DNA of 64,000 nucleotides from Dorea formicigenerans (GCF_025150245.1 NZ_CP102279.1:372001-436000), one strand, 5' to 3'. Counted from the first letter of the stretch, positions 25,452-35,077 are shown. The notes: a model not told the origin generated them from the letters alone. Numbers and translations are program-made.

Positions 25452-26105
25452 ATGCGTAATAAGTTTGATATGCAGCTGGAACGTCTCAACAGCCAGCTGA
25501 CCCATATGGGAGAGATGTGTGAGATTGCAATTACCAGAGCAACGAAGGCTTTGGAAGATGGTAAGATTGATGAGGCGAAATCTGTCCAGGAGGCAGATGA
25601 AGAGATTGACCAGTTAGAAAAAGACATCGAACGTCTTTGTCTGAAGCTTCTGTTACAGCAGCAGCCGGTAGCAAGAGATCTTCGCCAGATTTCAGCGGCA
25701 CTTAAGATGATCACAGACATGGAACGAATCGGAGATCAGGCATCTGATATTGCGGAGATTATTATTTCTGAAAAGAAGGCTGAGGCAGCAGATATTCCGG
25801 TTATTGTGAAGATGTCTGAAGCAGCAGCAAAGATGGTTCGGGACAGTGTGAATGCTTATGTGGAAAAAGACCTGGAGTTGTCACGTGCTGTTATCGAATA
25901 CGATGATGTTGTAGATGAGATGTTCGAGGAAAATAAAAAACAGCTGATTGATTACATTTCCAAGAATAGCGGAGAAGGTGGAAAGGAAGCCATTGATCTG
26001 ATCATGGTCGCAAAATACCTGGAGAGAATTGCAGATCATGCGACCAATATTGCAGAGTGGGTAGAATTTTCAATTACAGGAATCCACAAGGAGAGCAAAG
26101 TATGA
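25452..26105 (+). CDS. phoU: Phosphate signalling protein PhoU
   Basis: A 217-residue all-helical protein made of two PhoU repeats; the metal-binding style segments DMERIGDQASDIAEI (about 96-110) and KYLERIADHATNIAEW (about 190-205) are the family hallmarks. PhoU connects the Pst transporter with the PhoR kinase and dampens phosphate-starvation signalling. It starts 3 bp after pstB and its stop overlaps the response-regulator start (ATGA). Confidence 0.95.
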   Translation: MRNKFDMQLERLNSQLTHMGEMCEIAITRATKALEDGKIDEAKSVQEADEEIDQLEKDIERLCLKLLLQQQPVARDLRQISAALKMITDMERIGDQASDIAEIIISEKKAEAADIPVIVKMSEAAAKMVRDSVNAYVEKDLELSRAVIEYDDVVDEMFEENKKQLIDYISKNSGEGGKEAIDLIMVAKYLERIADHATNIAEWVEFSITGIHKESKV

Positions 26106-26776
26106 TATTTTGTGTAGAAGACGATAGTAACATTCGAGAATTAGTCATATATACACTTGAGACCACGGGCTTTAAAGCGCGTGGTTTTGAGGATGGAAAG
26201 GAATTTTTAGAAGCGCTGGCACTGGAGACACCGGAATTGATCTTATTAGATATTATGCTTCCGGGAATGGATGGGCTGGAGCTTTTAAGCAAATTAAAAG
26301 CGTCACCGAAGAACCGTGATATTCCGGTCATTATGTTGACAGCAAAAGGTGCAGAATACGATAAAGTAAAAGCACTGGATGCCGGGGCAGACGATTACGT
26401 GACCAAACCATTTGGAATGATGGAGCTTGTATCCAGAATCAAAGCAGTCCTTCGAAGAACACAGAAAGATACACAGGATCCACAGGACGTCATTGTTCTT
26501 GGTGACATTGAGATGAATACGAAAAAACATGAAGTAACTGCAGATGGAGAAGTTGTGACATTGACGCTTAAAGAGTATGAACTTTTGAAGCGCCTTATGA
26601 AGAACCCGAACATTGTCATGACACGAGACTGTCTGCTGGAAGACATCTGGGGATACGATTTCGACGGTGAGACAAGAACTGTCGATGTACATGTAAGAAC
26701 ACTCAGACAAAAACTTGGCAAAAGCGGAGAGAAGATCGAAACAGTCCGTGGCGTCGGATACCGCATGAGTGAATAA
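26102..26776 (+). CDS. phoB: OmpR-family response regulator of the phosphate operon (PhoB/PhoP type)
   Basis: A 224-residue regulator: receiver domain with acidic pocket EDD at residues 5-7, phosphoacceptor Asp in LILLDIMLPGMDG (about 52) and the conserved Lys in VTKPFGM, then a winged-helix DNA-binding domain (GYDFDGETRTVDVHVRTLRQ) with the end VRGVGYRM. ATG 26102 has AAGGAG upstream and overlaps the phoU stop by ATGA. It is expected to bind the Pho box before pstS. Confidence 0.92.
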   Translation: MIFCVEDDSNIRELVIYTLETTGFKARGFEDGKEFLEALALETPELILLDIMLPGMDGLELLSKLKASPKNRDIPVIMLTAKGAEYDKVKALDAGADDYVTKPFGMMELVSRIKAVLRRTQKDTQDPQDVIVLGDIEMNTKKHEVTADGEVVTLTLKEYELLKRLMKNPNIVMTRDCLLEDIWGYDFDGETRTVDVHVRTLRQKLGKSGEKIETVRGVGYRMSE

Positions 26777-26806
26777 GAGATAATATAGAATAACAGGGGA
26801 CGAGAA

Positions 26807-26911
26807 GGGGACGGGAGCAACGGAGCCAAGGCGAGTATGCCCCGTCCCCAAAGCGAGGCGCAAGCCCGCTCAAGAGGCTCACCCGTCCCCAAAGCGAGGC
26901 GCAAGCCCGCT
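26807..26911 (+). repeat. GC-rich direct repeats and hairpin between phoB and phoR
   Basis: The 30-bp string beginning CCCGTCCCCAAAGCGAGG is present at 26841 and again at 26882 (41-bp period). An upstream GGGGACGGG (26807 region) can pair with either CCCGTCCCC, giving two alternative hairpins. The GC content is much above the surroundings. It could tune phoR expression or be a small invading repeat; a related GGGGACGGGG is seen at 62908. Confidence 0.7.
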
Positions 26912-26926
26912 TGGAAAGGTACGCAT

Positions 26927-28243
26927 ATGAAACTTAGAAGCAAAATTCAACATAGTATGATCATGGTCATCACAGTGACGCTTCTGGCGGCATATGCGCT
27001 GACCACACTGGTTATCTACAGACAGAATGTAGGTTTAATGGAGCGGGAGACGCGGCAGGAAGCGGATTATATTGTAAAGGCAATCGAGATATCCGGGACA
27101 GATTACTTAAAGCAGATGGACGAGGTAGAAAAGAATACAAGAATTACCTTGATTGATCCGGCAGGCGATGTTCTGTACGATTCTACGGAAGACGCGGTGA
27201 CTTTACAGAACCACAAGAATCGTCCGGAAATCAAGGCTGCCCATAAGAATGGTACTGGTCAGGAAGTCAGAAGATCCATGACGATGAGCAAGGAAATGTT
27301 CTATTATGCAAAGCTTCTTCCGGATGGAAATGTACTTCGTGTATCCAAAACTATGAACACAGCGCTTCACACAGCAATTTCAATCCTGCCGATTATGGGA
27401 TTGATCGCAGTTGTGGCTCTTGCATTTGCATATCTGCTTTCCAGACAGCAGGTGGCAAAGCTGATTCGACCAATTAATGAACTGGATTTGGAGGAACCTC
27501 TGGAAAACGAAGTCTATGAAGAGCTGACACCGCTTCTGGAGAGCATTGATAAGCAGAACAAAGAAAAAGAAGCCATTGCCAATATGCGAAAAGAATTTTC
27601 GGCAAATGTGTCTCATGAACTGAAAACGCCGCTTACCTCAATTTCAGGTTATGCCGAGATTATGAAGAGCGGAATTGTGAAACCTGAAGATATGCCACGT
27701 TTCTCAGAGAAAATTTACAACGAGGCAAGGCGATTGATTACATTAGTAGAAGATATCATCAAGTTATCACATCTGGACGAAGGAAAAGTCGAACTGGAGA
27801 AAGAAGATATAGACCTCTATGAGCTGACAAGAGAAATTATAAGCCGCCTGGCGCCACAGACTTCGGCGAAGAAAGTCCACATGGAACTGACCGGGGAATC
27901 CGTTATTTACAATGGAGTCCGGCAGATTTTAGATGAGATGGTCTACAATATTTGTGAAAATGCCATCAAATATAACAAAGAAGGCGGAGAGATCCGCATC
28001 TGGGTCGGCAACACACTGAATGGAAAGAAAATTATCGTAACAGATACAGGAATCGGAATTCCAAAAGAGCAGCAGGAACGAATCTTTGAGCGGTTTTATC
28101 GCGTAGATAAGAGCCACTCAAAAGAAATTGGCGGAACCGGACTGGGACTATCTATCGTAAAACATGGCGCAATATTGCACAATGCAAAGATCCATGTAGA
28201 TAGCGAGTTGGGAAAAGGAACGAGGATGGAATTGACATTTTAA
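26927..28243 (+). CDS. phoR: Phosphate-operon sensor histidine kinase (PhoR type)
   Basis: A 438-residue kinase with an N-terminal membrane helix, an extracytoplasmic sensor domain of about 130 residues, a second helix (about 150-170), then dimerisation domain with phospho-His in FSANVSHELKTPLTSISGYA and ATPase boxes: N-box YNICENAIKYN, G1 DTGIGIP, F-box IFERFYRVDKSHS, G2 GGTGLGLSIVKHG. ATG 26927 has GGAAAGG upstream; the longer ORF would read through the GC-rich repeat and is rejected. It pairs with the regulator just upstream. Confidence 0.92.
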   Translation: MKLRSKIQHSMIMVITVTLLAAYALTTLVIYRQNVGLMERETRQEADYIVKAIEISGTDYLKQMDEVEKNTRITLIDPAGDVLYDSTEDAVTLQNHKNRPEIKAAHKNGTGQEVRRSMTMSKEMFYYAKLLPDGNVLRVSKTMNTALHTAISILPIMGLIAVVALAFAYLLSRQQVAKLIRPINELDLEEPLENEVYEELTPLLESIDKQNKEKEAIANMRKEFSANVSHELKTPLTSISGYAEIMKSGIVKPEDMPRFSEKIYNEARRLITLVEDIIKLSHLDEGKVELEKEDIDLYELTREIISRLAPQTSAKKVHMELTGESVIYNGVRQILDEMVYNICENAIKYNKEGGEIRIWVGNTLNGKKIIVTDTGIGIPKEQQERIFERFYRVDKSHSKEIGGTGLGLSIVKHGAILHNAKIHVDSELGKGTRMELTF

Positions 28244-28248
28244 TATTA

Positions 28249-28283
28249 AGGGATGTAGTCAAGCGTTGATTGACTATGTCCCT
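28249..28283 (+). terminator. Hairpin after phoR
   Basis: AGGGATGTAGTCAA pairs with TTGACTATGTCCCT. Only a weak T tract follows, but the place between two operons supports a terminator. Confidence 0.55.
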
Positions 28284-28285
28284 AA

Positions 28286-28313
28286 TTGCGTTTAAGAATT
28301 GAAAATGATACAA
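28286..28313 (+). promoter_or_regulatory. Candidate promoter of the sugar-sensor operon
   Basis: TTGCGT at 28286-28291 and TACAAT at about 28309-28314 are spaced 17 bp, 32 bp before the chosen kinase start. Confidence 0.45.
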
Positions 28314-28345
28314 TGATAAAAAATGATGAATTAAGGAAGTATCAA

Positions 28346-29869
28346 ATGGATAGACAGGATGTAAAATTTTCAATTCGAAAGAAAATACTAGGGGTAACGC
28401 TTGTGGCGGCGTTGCCTTTTCTTGCTATATCTATATATTTGCTCATTTCCATGTCAAACTACAATCATACATATAATAAGATTGTACAGAATCGTACTAT
28501 TGCAAATAATTATAATCTGGATTTTAAAGAAGAGATGGATGAAAGTCTTTATAAAATGGTTGTTGGATATGTTACAGTAGATGACTTTGACGATGCGGAA
28601 GAATTAAAAAGTCCCTATGTCCTGATTAAGAATCTGCGCAAGGAATTTAGAAATTTGAAGAAAATTACAACGGATACCGAAAGTAAATTATGGCTAGATA
28701 GTCTGCTCCGAAATATTGACACGCTGGAGAATCGGGTCGATGATCTGGTGCAGAATATTCATGTGGGTGGTACTTATGACAGTAACATCAAAGAACTGGA
28801 TGATAATATTTATATTTTAACTGAATTGATTCAGGATGATATTCAGTATTATATTTATTATCAAACGGAAAGTATGGAAAAGGTGACGGATACGCTGAAT
28901 ACACAGATTCGGACATTTATCATTATCTGTGCATGTCTGATCGCGGTCCTGACCATTGGTCTTGTTATGGCAGTCATGCAGATTACAACAGGCATGTTGC
29001 GTCCGATTCAGGTGTTGGCACAGGCGGCTGGAAGAATTTCAAAAGGGGATCTAGATGCAAGGGCAGATGTGGATTCCAGGGATGAGATTGCGGTGCTGGC
29101 TGATAGGTTCAACGATATGGCAGGCAATATCCAGACTTTGGTTGTGAAAGTTAGAGAGGACGAGCAGAAAATGAGGAAGGCAGATTTGAGACTTCTGCAG
29201 GAGCAGATTAATCCACATTTCCTCTATAATACACTGGACAATATTGTGTGGCTGATTGAAGGAAATGAGCCGGACGAAGCAGTGGAGATGGTTGTAACTT
29301 TATCTGAATTTTTCCGTCTTGTACTCAGTAAGGGAAAAGAATTTATCACAATCCGACAAGAAGAGCAGCACATCAGCAGCTACTTGCAGATTCAGGAAAA
29401 ACGGTATCATGACATTTTGGATTACCATATTTATATAGATCCTGAAATTTATGAGTATCAGATTCCAAAACTTACGTTGCAGCCACTTGTGGAAAATGCG
29501 TTATATCATGGAATTAAATATAAACGTTCCCGGGGAATGATTGAGATCACAGGAACGAAAGAGGGAGAAAATCTTTATCTGACAGTAGCTGATGACGGTG
29601 TCGGCATGGATGAAGATGAATTAAAGAAACTGGGAAAAGAAATTTCCAGACCATGTAAAGAAACGGAAAGCGGATTTGGACTTGCAAATGTAAATGAAAG
29701 AATCCGTATGTATTTTGGAGCAGAATTTGGTATGAAAATCTGGTCTGAAAAAGGAAGCGGAACGAGAATTACGATTGAAATTCCGGCAATCACAGATAAT
29801 CCGGAAAAACCGGAAGCAGGCAAACAAAGCACTAGAAGCGAGGAGGCAGAAAATGAAGCGGAAAAATAA
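28346..29869 (+). CDS. LytS/YesM-type sensor histidine kinase
   Basis: A 507-residue kinase with two membrane helices (about 17-37 and 205-228) enclosing an extracellular sensor region, a HAMP domain (MLRPIQVLAQAAGRIS), a His_kinase domain with the LytS/YesM signature LQEQINPHFLYNTLDNI, and an HATPase domain (QPLVENALYHGIKYK, DDGVGMDEDEL, GFGLANVNERI). ATG 28346 is preferred because AAGGAAG precedes it. The gene overlaps a periplasmic-binding-protein gene and is followed by a YesN-type regulator, matching the XylFII-LytS-YesN three-component design described in clostridia. Confidence 0.9.
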   Translation: MDRQDVKFSIRKKILGVTLVAALPFLAISIYLLISMSNYNHTYNKIVQNRTIANNYNLDFKEEMDESLYKMVVGYVTVDDFDDAEELKSPYVLIKNLRKEFRNLKKITTDTESKLWLDSLLRNIDTLENRVDDLVQNIHVGGTYDSNIKELDDNIYILTELIQDDIQYYIYYQTESMEKVTDTLNTQIRTFIIICACLIAVLTIGLVMAVMQITTGMLRPIQVLAQAAGRISKGDLDARADVDSRDEIAVLADRFNDMAGNIQTLVVKVREDEQKMRKADLRLLQEQINPHFLYNTLDNIVWLIEGNEPDEAVEMVVTLSEFFRLVLSKGKEFITIRQEEQHISSYLQIQEKRYHDILDYHIYIDPEIYEYQIPKLTLQPLVENALYHGIKYKRSRGMIEITGTKEGENLYLTVADDGVGMDEDELKKLGKEISRPCKETESGFGLANVNERIRMYFGAEFGMKIWSEKGSGTRITIEIPAITDNPEKPEAGKQSTRSEEAENEAEK

Positions 29870-30869
29870 GATTTTTCGAAAGGTAATCATTGTATTAGCC
29901 GTACTCGCACTGCTTACTGGTTGTGCCGGACAGGAACCCGAAGCGGAAGATACAAGAACGCCGACCGATGACAATTTAATTGTAGTTGGAGTCTCTCAAG
30001 AAGGAAGTGAGTCAGTCTGGCGGACCGCTAACACAAGGTCTGTAAAGGAGACATTAACAAAAGAGAATGGGTATTTTCTGATTTTTAAAAATGCAAGGCA
30101 GAAGCAGGAGAACCAGATAAAAGCACTTCGGAGCTTCATTTCCCAGAGAGTGGACTATATTGTATTTTCTCCGATTGTAGAGGATGGATGGGATACTGTA
30201 CTGCGGGAAGCAAGGGAGGCAGAGATTCCGGTTATTTTGATGGACAGGAAAATTAACGTGAAAGACGAATCTCTATATACAGCGTGGGTTGGTTCTGATT
30301 TTGTAGAAGAAGGAAGAAATGCGGGAAAATGGCTGGAAGATTATCTGAAAGGACAGCGTTTTAATGATGATCAGGTGAACATTGTTGTATTGCAGGGAAC
30401 TGCCGGAACAACAGCTATGTTCGGAAGAACACAAGGATTTGAAGAGATAGCTGCAAAACATGAAAACTGGAATATTCTGGAGCAGACAAATGCAGATTTC
30501 ACAACGGCAAAAGGCGAAGAGGAAATGCGCAGGCTTCTGAACACTTATCCAGAGATTGACGTGCTTGTATCCCAAAATGATGACATGACTTTTGGTGCGC
30601 TGGAGGCAATTCAGTCGGCAGGAAGGACGACCGGAACAGGCGGAGATATCACTGTGATATCTTTTGACGGAACGAAGAAAGCGCTGGAAAAGGTGAAGAC
30701 AGGGGCAATTAATGTTGATGTGGAATGTAATCCATATCAGGGAAAATATATCGAAGAAATCATTCAGGCACTGGAGACAGGACAGAGCATAGAAAAGGAT
30801 AATTACGTGGAAGAAAAAGTATTTACACAGAAAAATGTGTTGAGTGTGTTGAATGACCGAACCTACTAA
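29853..30869 (+). CDS. Sugar-binding lipoprotein, sensor component
   Basis: A 338-residue lipoprotein (lipobox LTGC, Cys at about 23) of the RbsB/YtfQ-like periplasmic binding family: VVGVSQEGSESVWRTAN, DYIVFSPIVEDGWDTVL, IPVILMDRKIN and ISFDGTKKAL-like hinges are visible. It overlaps the kinase gene by 17 nt with GAGGAGG inside the kinase end. That coupling and its similarity to the transport-type binding protein at 34088 suggest it loads the LytS sensor with sugar (as XylFII does) rather than feeding a transporter. Confidence 0.88.
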   Translation: MKRKNKIFRKVIIVLAVLALLTGCAGQEPEAEDTRTPTDDNLIVVGVSQEGSESVWRTANTRSVKETLTKENGYFLIFKNARQKQENQIKALRSFISQRVDYIVFSPIVEDGWDTVLREAREAEIPVILMDRKINVKDESLYTAWVGSDFVEEGRNAGKWLEDYLKGQRFNDDQVNIVVLQGTAGTTAMFGRTQGFEEIAAKHENWNILEQTNADFTTAKGEEEMRRLLNTYPEIDVLVSQNDDMTFGALEAIQSAGRTTGTGGDITVISFDGTKKALEKVKTGAINVDVECNPYQGKYIEEIIQALETGQSIEKDNYVEEKVFTQKNVLSVLNDRTY

Positions 30870-30968
30870 ATCTGTAACGAAATTTCTATGAAATTATGGA
30901 ATAGATTGGATTCATAGCATAGAGCAGAATTTCGAACAAGAGTAGATTAAAAAAAGGGTGAAGATGTG

Positions 30969-32591
30969 ATGTTAAAAGTATTTCTGGCAGAAGATGAAAC
31001 TTTAATCAGAGAAGGTCTAAGAGACAATATTCCGTGGGAACAGTATGGCTATCGGTTTGTCGGGGAGGCAGCGGATGGTGAAATGGCACTTCCGCTTATA
31101 CGAAAGACGAAACCGGATGTGCTGATCACAGATATTAAGATGCCGTTCATGGACGGGCTGTCATTGAGTCGAATCGTGAGGGAAGAACTCCCAAGAACAA
31201 AGATTATTATCATCAGCGGGTATGATGACTTTGAGTATGCAAGAGAAGCCATTTCCATCGGGGTAGATCAGTATCTGCTGAAACCTGTGACGAGAATGAA
31301 CTTAAGAAAAGTGCTTCAGGAATTAAAAGAAAAGATTGAACAGGATGCAGAACAGGAAGATTACCAGACGATGCTTCAGAATGAAATGCATGAATATGAA
31401 CAGTTTTCCAGACGGATTTTCTTTGAAAAAGTACTGGAAGGGAAAATGTCTGTCAAAGAAATCTATGATGAGGCGGCCAAGCTTGAAATGGAGCTGACAG
31501 CGTCCAGCTATAACCTGATTTTCATATATTTGCAGGAGCACCGGAAGAACCAGTCGGAGCTGGAAGTAGAGCAGTTTTTGCGGCAGCAGGAAGAAATCCT
31601 GCACTATTTTCTGAGGTGTCCACAGTATCAGGTATTCCGGTGGAATGTAAACTGTTATGGAGTCTTAATAAAATCAGATCAGGATAACGTTGAAAAGGAG
31701 ACAGACAAGGCACTGGATTATGTCCGGAAGATATGTGAGAAGGCGCTGGAAAAAATGGATTGGTACGTGGCTGCAGGAAAACCGGTAGAGCGGCTGAGTA
31801 TGCTCAAAGAATGTTACAAGAGCGCCAGTCATTGCCTTGCGTACCGTTTTGTTCTGCCACAGATGCATGTGCTGACAGAGGAAAATCTGTCAAAATATAT
31901 GGCGAACCAGGAAGAAAATAATCAGGCAGCAGTGACAGTCGACACATCAAAAGTGGCGCCGGACGTAATTCTGGATTTTCTGGCAAGGGGTATCCAGGGG
32001 GAGATTTACAATTTTGTTGAGTCCTATCTTGGGGGCATCAGCGAAGCCTTGAAATCCAGAATGTTCTGCGAATATGTAGTGCTGAATATCCGCTTTACGA
32101 TTTTGTCTTATGTGGAGTCAGTCGGAGGTTCAAAGGAAGAATATCTACAGGCCATTGGCGAGTATGCACAGAATATTCATATGGAGTCAGAAGAGGTTTT
32201 TGAGTACTTTGTAAAAATGCTTCAGATAGCGATAGAGATTCGTGATAAGGACAGCGATTCACAGGGCGGCAACACTCTTCGAAGAGCACTGGAATATATT
32301 CAGAATCATTACACCGAAGAGTCGCTGACACTTGGAAATGTGGCATGTGAAGTTCAGGTTAATGCCAATTACTTAAGTTCTATCTTTAGTCAGAGCATGG
32401 AGAAGACATTTACCGAATACGTGACAGAAAAGCGTATGGAAAAAGCAAGAAAGCTGTTGCGGGATACGACTGTGGCAACCGCAGAGATTGCAGCAACGGT
32501 GGGCTACAAAGACTCCCATTATTTCAGCTTTGTATTTAAGAAAACGCAGGGAGTCAGCCCGAGAGATTACCGGAATGGAAAGAAGAACTAA
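30969..32591 (+). CDS. YesN/AraC-type response regulator
   Basis: A 540-residue regulator with a receiver domain (acidic AEDETL, phospho-Asp in DVLITDIKMPFMDG near 55, Lys in YLLKPVTRM), a long middle region and a C-terminal AraC helix-turn-helix pair (TLGNVACEVQVNANYLSSIF, then GYKDSHYFSFVFKKTQG VSP). ATG 30969 is taken over the GTG three bases earlier. It is about 100 bp after the sensor protein gene, across a region with a weak inverted repeat. Likely target is the pentose ABC operon on the other side of araR. Confidence 0.9.
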   Translation: MLKVFLAEDETLIREGLRDNIPWEQYGYRFVGEAADGEMALPLIRKTKPDVLITDIKMPFMDGLSLSRIVREELPRTKIIIISGYDDFEYAREAISIGVDQYLLKPVTRMNLRKVLQELKEKIEQDAEQEDYQTMLQNEMHEYEQFSRRIFFEKVLEGKMSVKEIYDEAAKLEMELTASSYNLIFIYLQEHRKNQSELEVEQFLRQQEEILHYFLRCPQYQVFRWNVNCYGVLIKSDQDNVEKETDKALDYVRKICEKALEKMDWYVAAGKPVERLSMLKECYKSASHCLAYRFVLPQMHVLTEENLSKYMANQEENNQAAVTVDTSKVAPDVILDFLARGIQGEIYNFVESYLGGISEALKSRMFCEYVVLNIRFTILSYVESVGGSKEEYLQAIGEYAQNIHMESEEVFEYFVKMLQIAIEIRDKDSDSQGGNTLRRALEYIQNHYTEESLTLGNVACEVQVNANYLSSIFSQSMEKTFTEYVTEKRMEKARKLLRDTTVATAEIAATVGYKDSHYFSFVFKKTQGVSPRDYRNGKKN

Positions 32592-33682
32592 AGGTTATCC
32601 AGAAGGTTGTCCGGTGTACTTCCTTTTGGAATCAGAGTCCATGGGACTTCTAAAAATGTGACAGGAATTCCTTTGAGCTGCTGGATTATCATGTTGGCAG
32701 CGGCAGTGCCCATTTCATGGGATTTGTGGGATAAAGTAGTCAGGGTCAGAATCTGGGAGTTGCTTAAGTAAGTATTATCAAAGGCTCCGATTGCCATATC
32801 ATCAGGCAGATGGTATCCGGCCAGATTCAGTTCTTTAATTAAAAAATATGCAATCATATCATTATAACAGACGACAGCCGTGCAGGATTCCAAGGAGTCC
32901 TGCACGATTTTTTTTAAGAACCCAGTGTCCTGAAAACGCTGCAGGTGGTCCAGATCATGAGAGTTGAACCAGCCGACTCTGGAATCCGGGACAGGAAGCC
33001 CCTGGTTACGCATAGTCTCCATAAATCCTTGAAAGCGTTCTGCACCCTGCAGGTCGTCAGAGTGAAAGATGCCGCCAATTGCTGTATGTCCCTGGGAAAG
33101 AAGATACTCTGTAAGCTGGCGGCTTCCGGAAAAATTGTCGTCTTTTACAAAAGGGATCTGACTGAAATTCTGATAGTAATTATGTAAAAAGACAAAGCGG
33201 CAGTTCTTTTTTTGAAGTGCACGGTACAGATCCAGATTCGGATTCGGCAGATAACTTCTGGATCCTTCCACAATGATTCCCCGTGGTGGCGCAGATAAGA
33301 GTTTTGTCAGAATCTTGCGCTCTTCATAAGTTTCATTTTTCGTAATATGAACCTGTGATGAAAAATGATATTTTCGAAGTGTTCCCTGAATATCATCTAA
33401 TACACCGGGATAAATATAATTGGAATCATCAGAAATCAAAATAGCAATCTGGTCATCAGACAGATTTGCAGAATGTCCGGTAATATAACTGCCGCTTCCA
33501 TGGCGCTTTTCAATTAGACCTTCCTGTGTAAGAAGATTCAGAGCCTGCCTTACGGTTTGGCGGCTGACATGATAACGTCTGCACAGCTCCTGTTCTGATG
33601 GCAGCTTATTAATTTGATTTTTCACATCTTTTTTAATCAGATCCCGGAGCGTTCCGGCCAGCCATTTGTATTTAATCGCCAT
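32588..33682 (-). CDS. araR: AraR-type GntR/LacI hybrid repressor
   Basis: A 364-residue regulator with a GntR winged helix at the N-terminus (INKLPSEQELCRRYHVSRQTVRQALNLL; split here as the recognition region around residues 28-55) and a LacI/PurR-like ligand domain from about 80 (QIAILISDDSNYIYPGVL, FDNTYLSNSQIL). This combination is AraR, the arabinose-responsive repressor of Firmicutes. ATG 33682 is chosen because AAAAAGGAGA lies upstream. It overlaps the convergent response-regulator stop by 4 nt and is divergent from the transport operon it presumably represses. Confidence 0.87.
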   Translation of the reverse strand: MAIKYKWLAGTLRDLIKKDVKNQINKLPSEQELCRRYHVSRQTVRQALNLLTQEGLIEKRHGSGSYITGHSANLSDDQIAILISDDSNYIYPGVLDDIQGTLRKYHFSSQVHITKNETYEERKILTKLLSAPPRGIIVEGSRSYLPNPNLDLYRALQKKNCRFVFLHNYYQNFSQIPFVKDDNFSGSRQLTEYLLSQGHTAIGGIFHSDDLQGAERFQGFMETMRNQGLPVPDSRVGWFNSHDLDHLQRFQDTGFLKKIVQDSLESCTAVVCYNDMIAYFLIKELNLAGYHLPDDMAIGAFDNTYLSNSQILTLTTLSHKSHEMGTAAANMIIQQLKGIPVTFLEVPWTLIPKGSTPDNLLDNL

Positions 33683-33896
33683 AAAAAAATCTCCTTTTTG
33701 AAAAAAATTATCTTTTCTTAACATAAAAAAATCTGAGAAAATCTAACGTTCCCCTGAAAAAATCAAACTTTTATGTAAAACAACTACAAAGATAACGACT
33801 GTAAAATGTAAAAATCCACATAAAATATGTCAAAAAAACAACGATATCAAAAGAAAATCACTGTTTATCTGAGAATAGTAAACATCAAAAATAAAC

Positions 33897-33935
33897 TTGT
33901 ATTTATTTGATATTTTAATACAAAAAAGTTGTATT
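33897..33935 (+). promoter_or_regulatory. Candidate AraR operator and promoter of the pentose operon
   Basis: TTGTATT (33897-33903), AATACAA (33917-33923) and TTGTATT (33929-33935) form inverted and direct repeats in the divergent region. A TTGATA at 33907 with a weak -10 near 33930 could be the promoter. AraR sites are short dyads containing TTGTA / TACAA, so the placement fits. The 400 bp between araR and the next start otherwise show only AT-rich DNA. Confidence 0.45.
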
Positions 33936-34087
33936 GTAAATAACTGATAAACTTTTAAAAATAGCTATTTTCATAATTGCGGACAAACAGGTGGAATGCT
34001 ATAGTGAAATCAAGAAAAAGAGAGGCCTTTCAAAAACAGAATAAAGTAACTGATGTAAAAATAATCAGGAAGATCAGGAGGAAGATT

Positions 34088-35077
34088 ATGAAGAAAAAAA
34101 TTATCTCAGTTTTACTCGCATCTATGATGGTCATTGGACTTGTAGGCTGCGGAGGATCAAAAGAAACAGCTGACGGCGCAAAATCCGATTCTGGTGACGG
34201 ACTGATCAAAGTTGGTATCATCAACAACGATCCAAACGAATCCGGATATCGTACAGCAAATGATAAAGACTTAAAAGCAACATTTACAAAAGAGAATGGA
34301 TATGACGCTTCATTCGCTTACAGCTTAAAGAATGATGAGCAGATTACATCAGCTCAGAAGTTTATCCAGGACGGTGTTGATTACTTGCTTCTCTCCGCTG
34401 CTGATACAGCAGGTTGGGACAGTGTCCTGAAAGACGCTCAGGACGCAGGTACACAGGTTATTCTGTTCGACCGTACAATTGATGCAGACGAAAGCCTGTA
34501 TGCAGCATCTATCGTATCCGACATGGAAAAAGAAGGTGAGACAGCAGCAAACTGGTTAAAAGACCAGAAATTACCTGAGTATAACATCATTCATATTCAG
34601 GGTGTTATGGGATCAGCAGCTCAGAAAGGACGTTCTGGCGCACTTGCAGATACAGCAAAATCTGAGGGATGGAACATTGTAACAGAGCAGACAGCAGAGT
34701 GGAATGCAGAGAAAGCACAGCAGATTGTACAGTCCGTTATCGATTCCGGACAGGCATTCAATGTAATCTATGCAGAGAACGACGATATGGCTAAAGGTGC
34801 TGTAGCAGCTCTTGACAAAGCAAATATCTCCCACGGTGTTGGAAAAGATGTTATCGTTATGGGATTTGACTGCAACAAATGGGCATTAGAAGAACTTCTG
34901 AACCAGAACTGGAACTATGATGGACAGTGCAACCCTTATCAGGCTTCCTACATCGAAGATGTTATCAAGAAACTTGAGTCTGGTGAGAAGATTGACGAGA
35001 AGACAATCATCATGGACGAGAAGGGATTCGATGCAACAACAATCACACAGGACGATGTAGATCAGTTCGGTATCTAA
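34088..35077 (+). CDS. Pentose ABC transporter substrate-binding lipoprotein
   Basis: A 329-residue lipoprotein (lipobox LVGC, Cys at about 20) of the ribose/arabinose-binding family. Landmarks are GIINNDPNESGYRTAND, DYLLLSAADTAGWDSVL, QVILFDRTIDADESLYAA and MGFDCNKWALEEL. It captures the sugar for the ATPase and two permeases downstream; araA/araD in the operon point to L-arabinose. ATG 34088 has CAGGAGGA upstream. A strong hairpin separates it from the ATPase gene. Confidence 0.9.
   Translation: MKKKIISVLLASMMVIGLVGCGGSKETADGAKSDSGDGLIKVGIINNDPNESGYRTANDKDLKATFTKENGYDASFAYSLKNDEQITSAQKFIQDGVDYLLLSAADTAGWDSVLKDAQDAGTQVILFDRTIDADESLYAASIVSDMEKEGETAANWLKDQKLPEYNIIHIQGVMGSAAQKGRSGALADTAKSEGWNIVTEQTAEWNAEKAQQIVQSVIDSGQAFNVIYAENDDMAKGAVAALDKANISHGVGKDVIVMGFDCNKWALEELLNQNWNYDGQCNPYQASYIEDVIKKLESGEKIDEKTIIMDEKGFDATTITQDDVDQFGI

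Noticed and set aside
26837-26926. N-terminal extension of the phoR-type kinase
   Set aside because: The extra codons are made from the GC-rich direct repeats and the ribosome site lies before ATG 26927.
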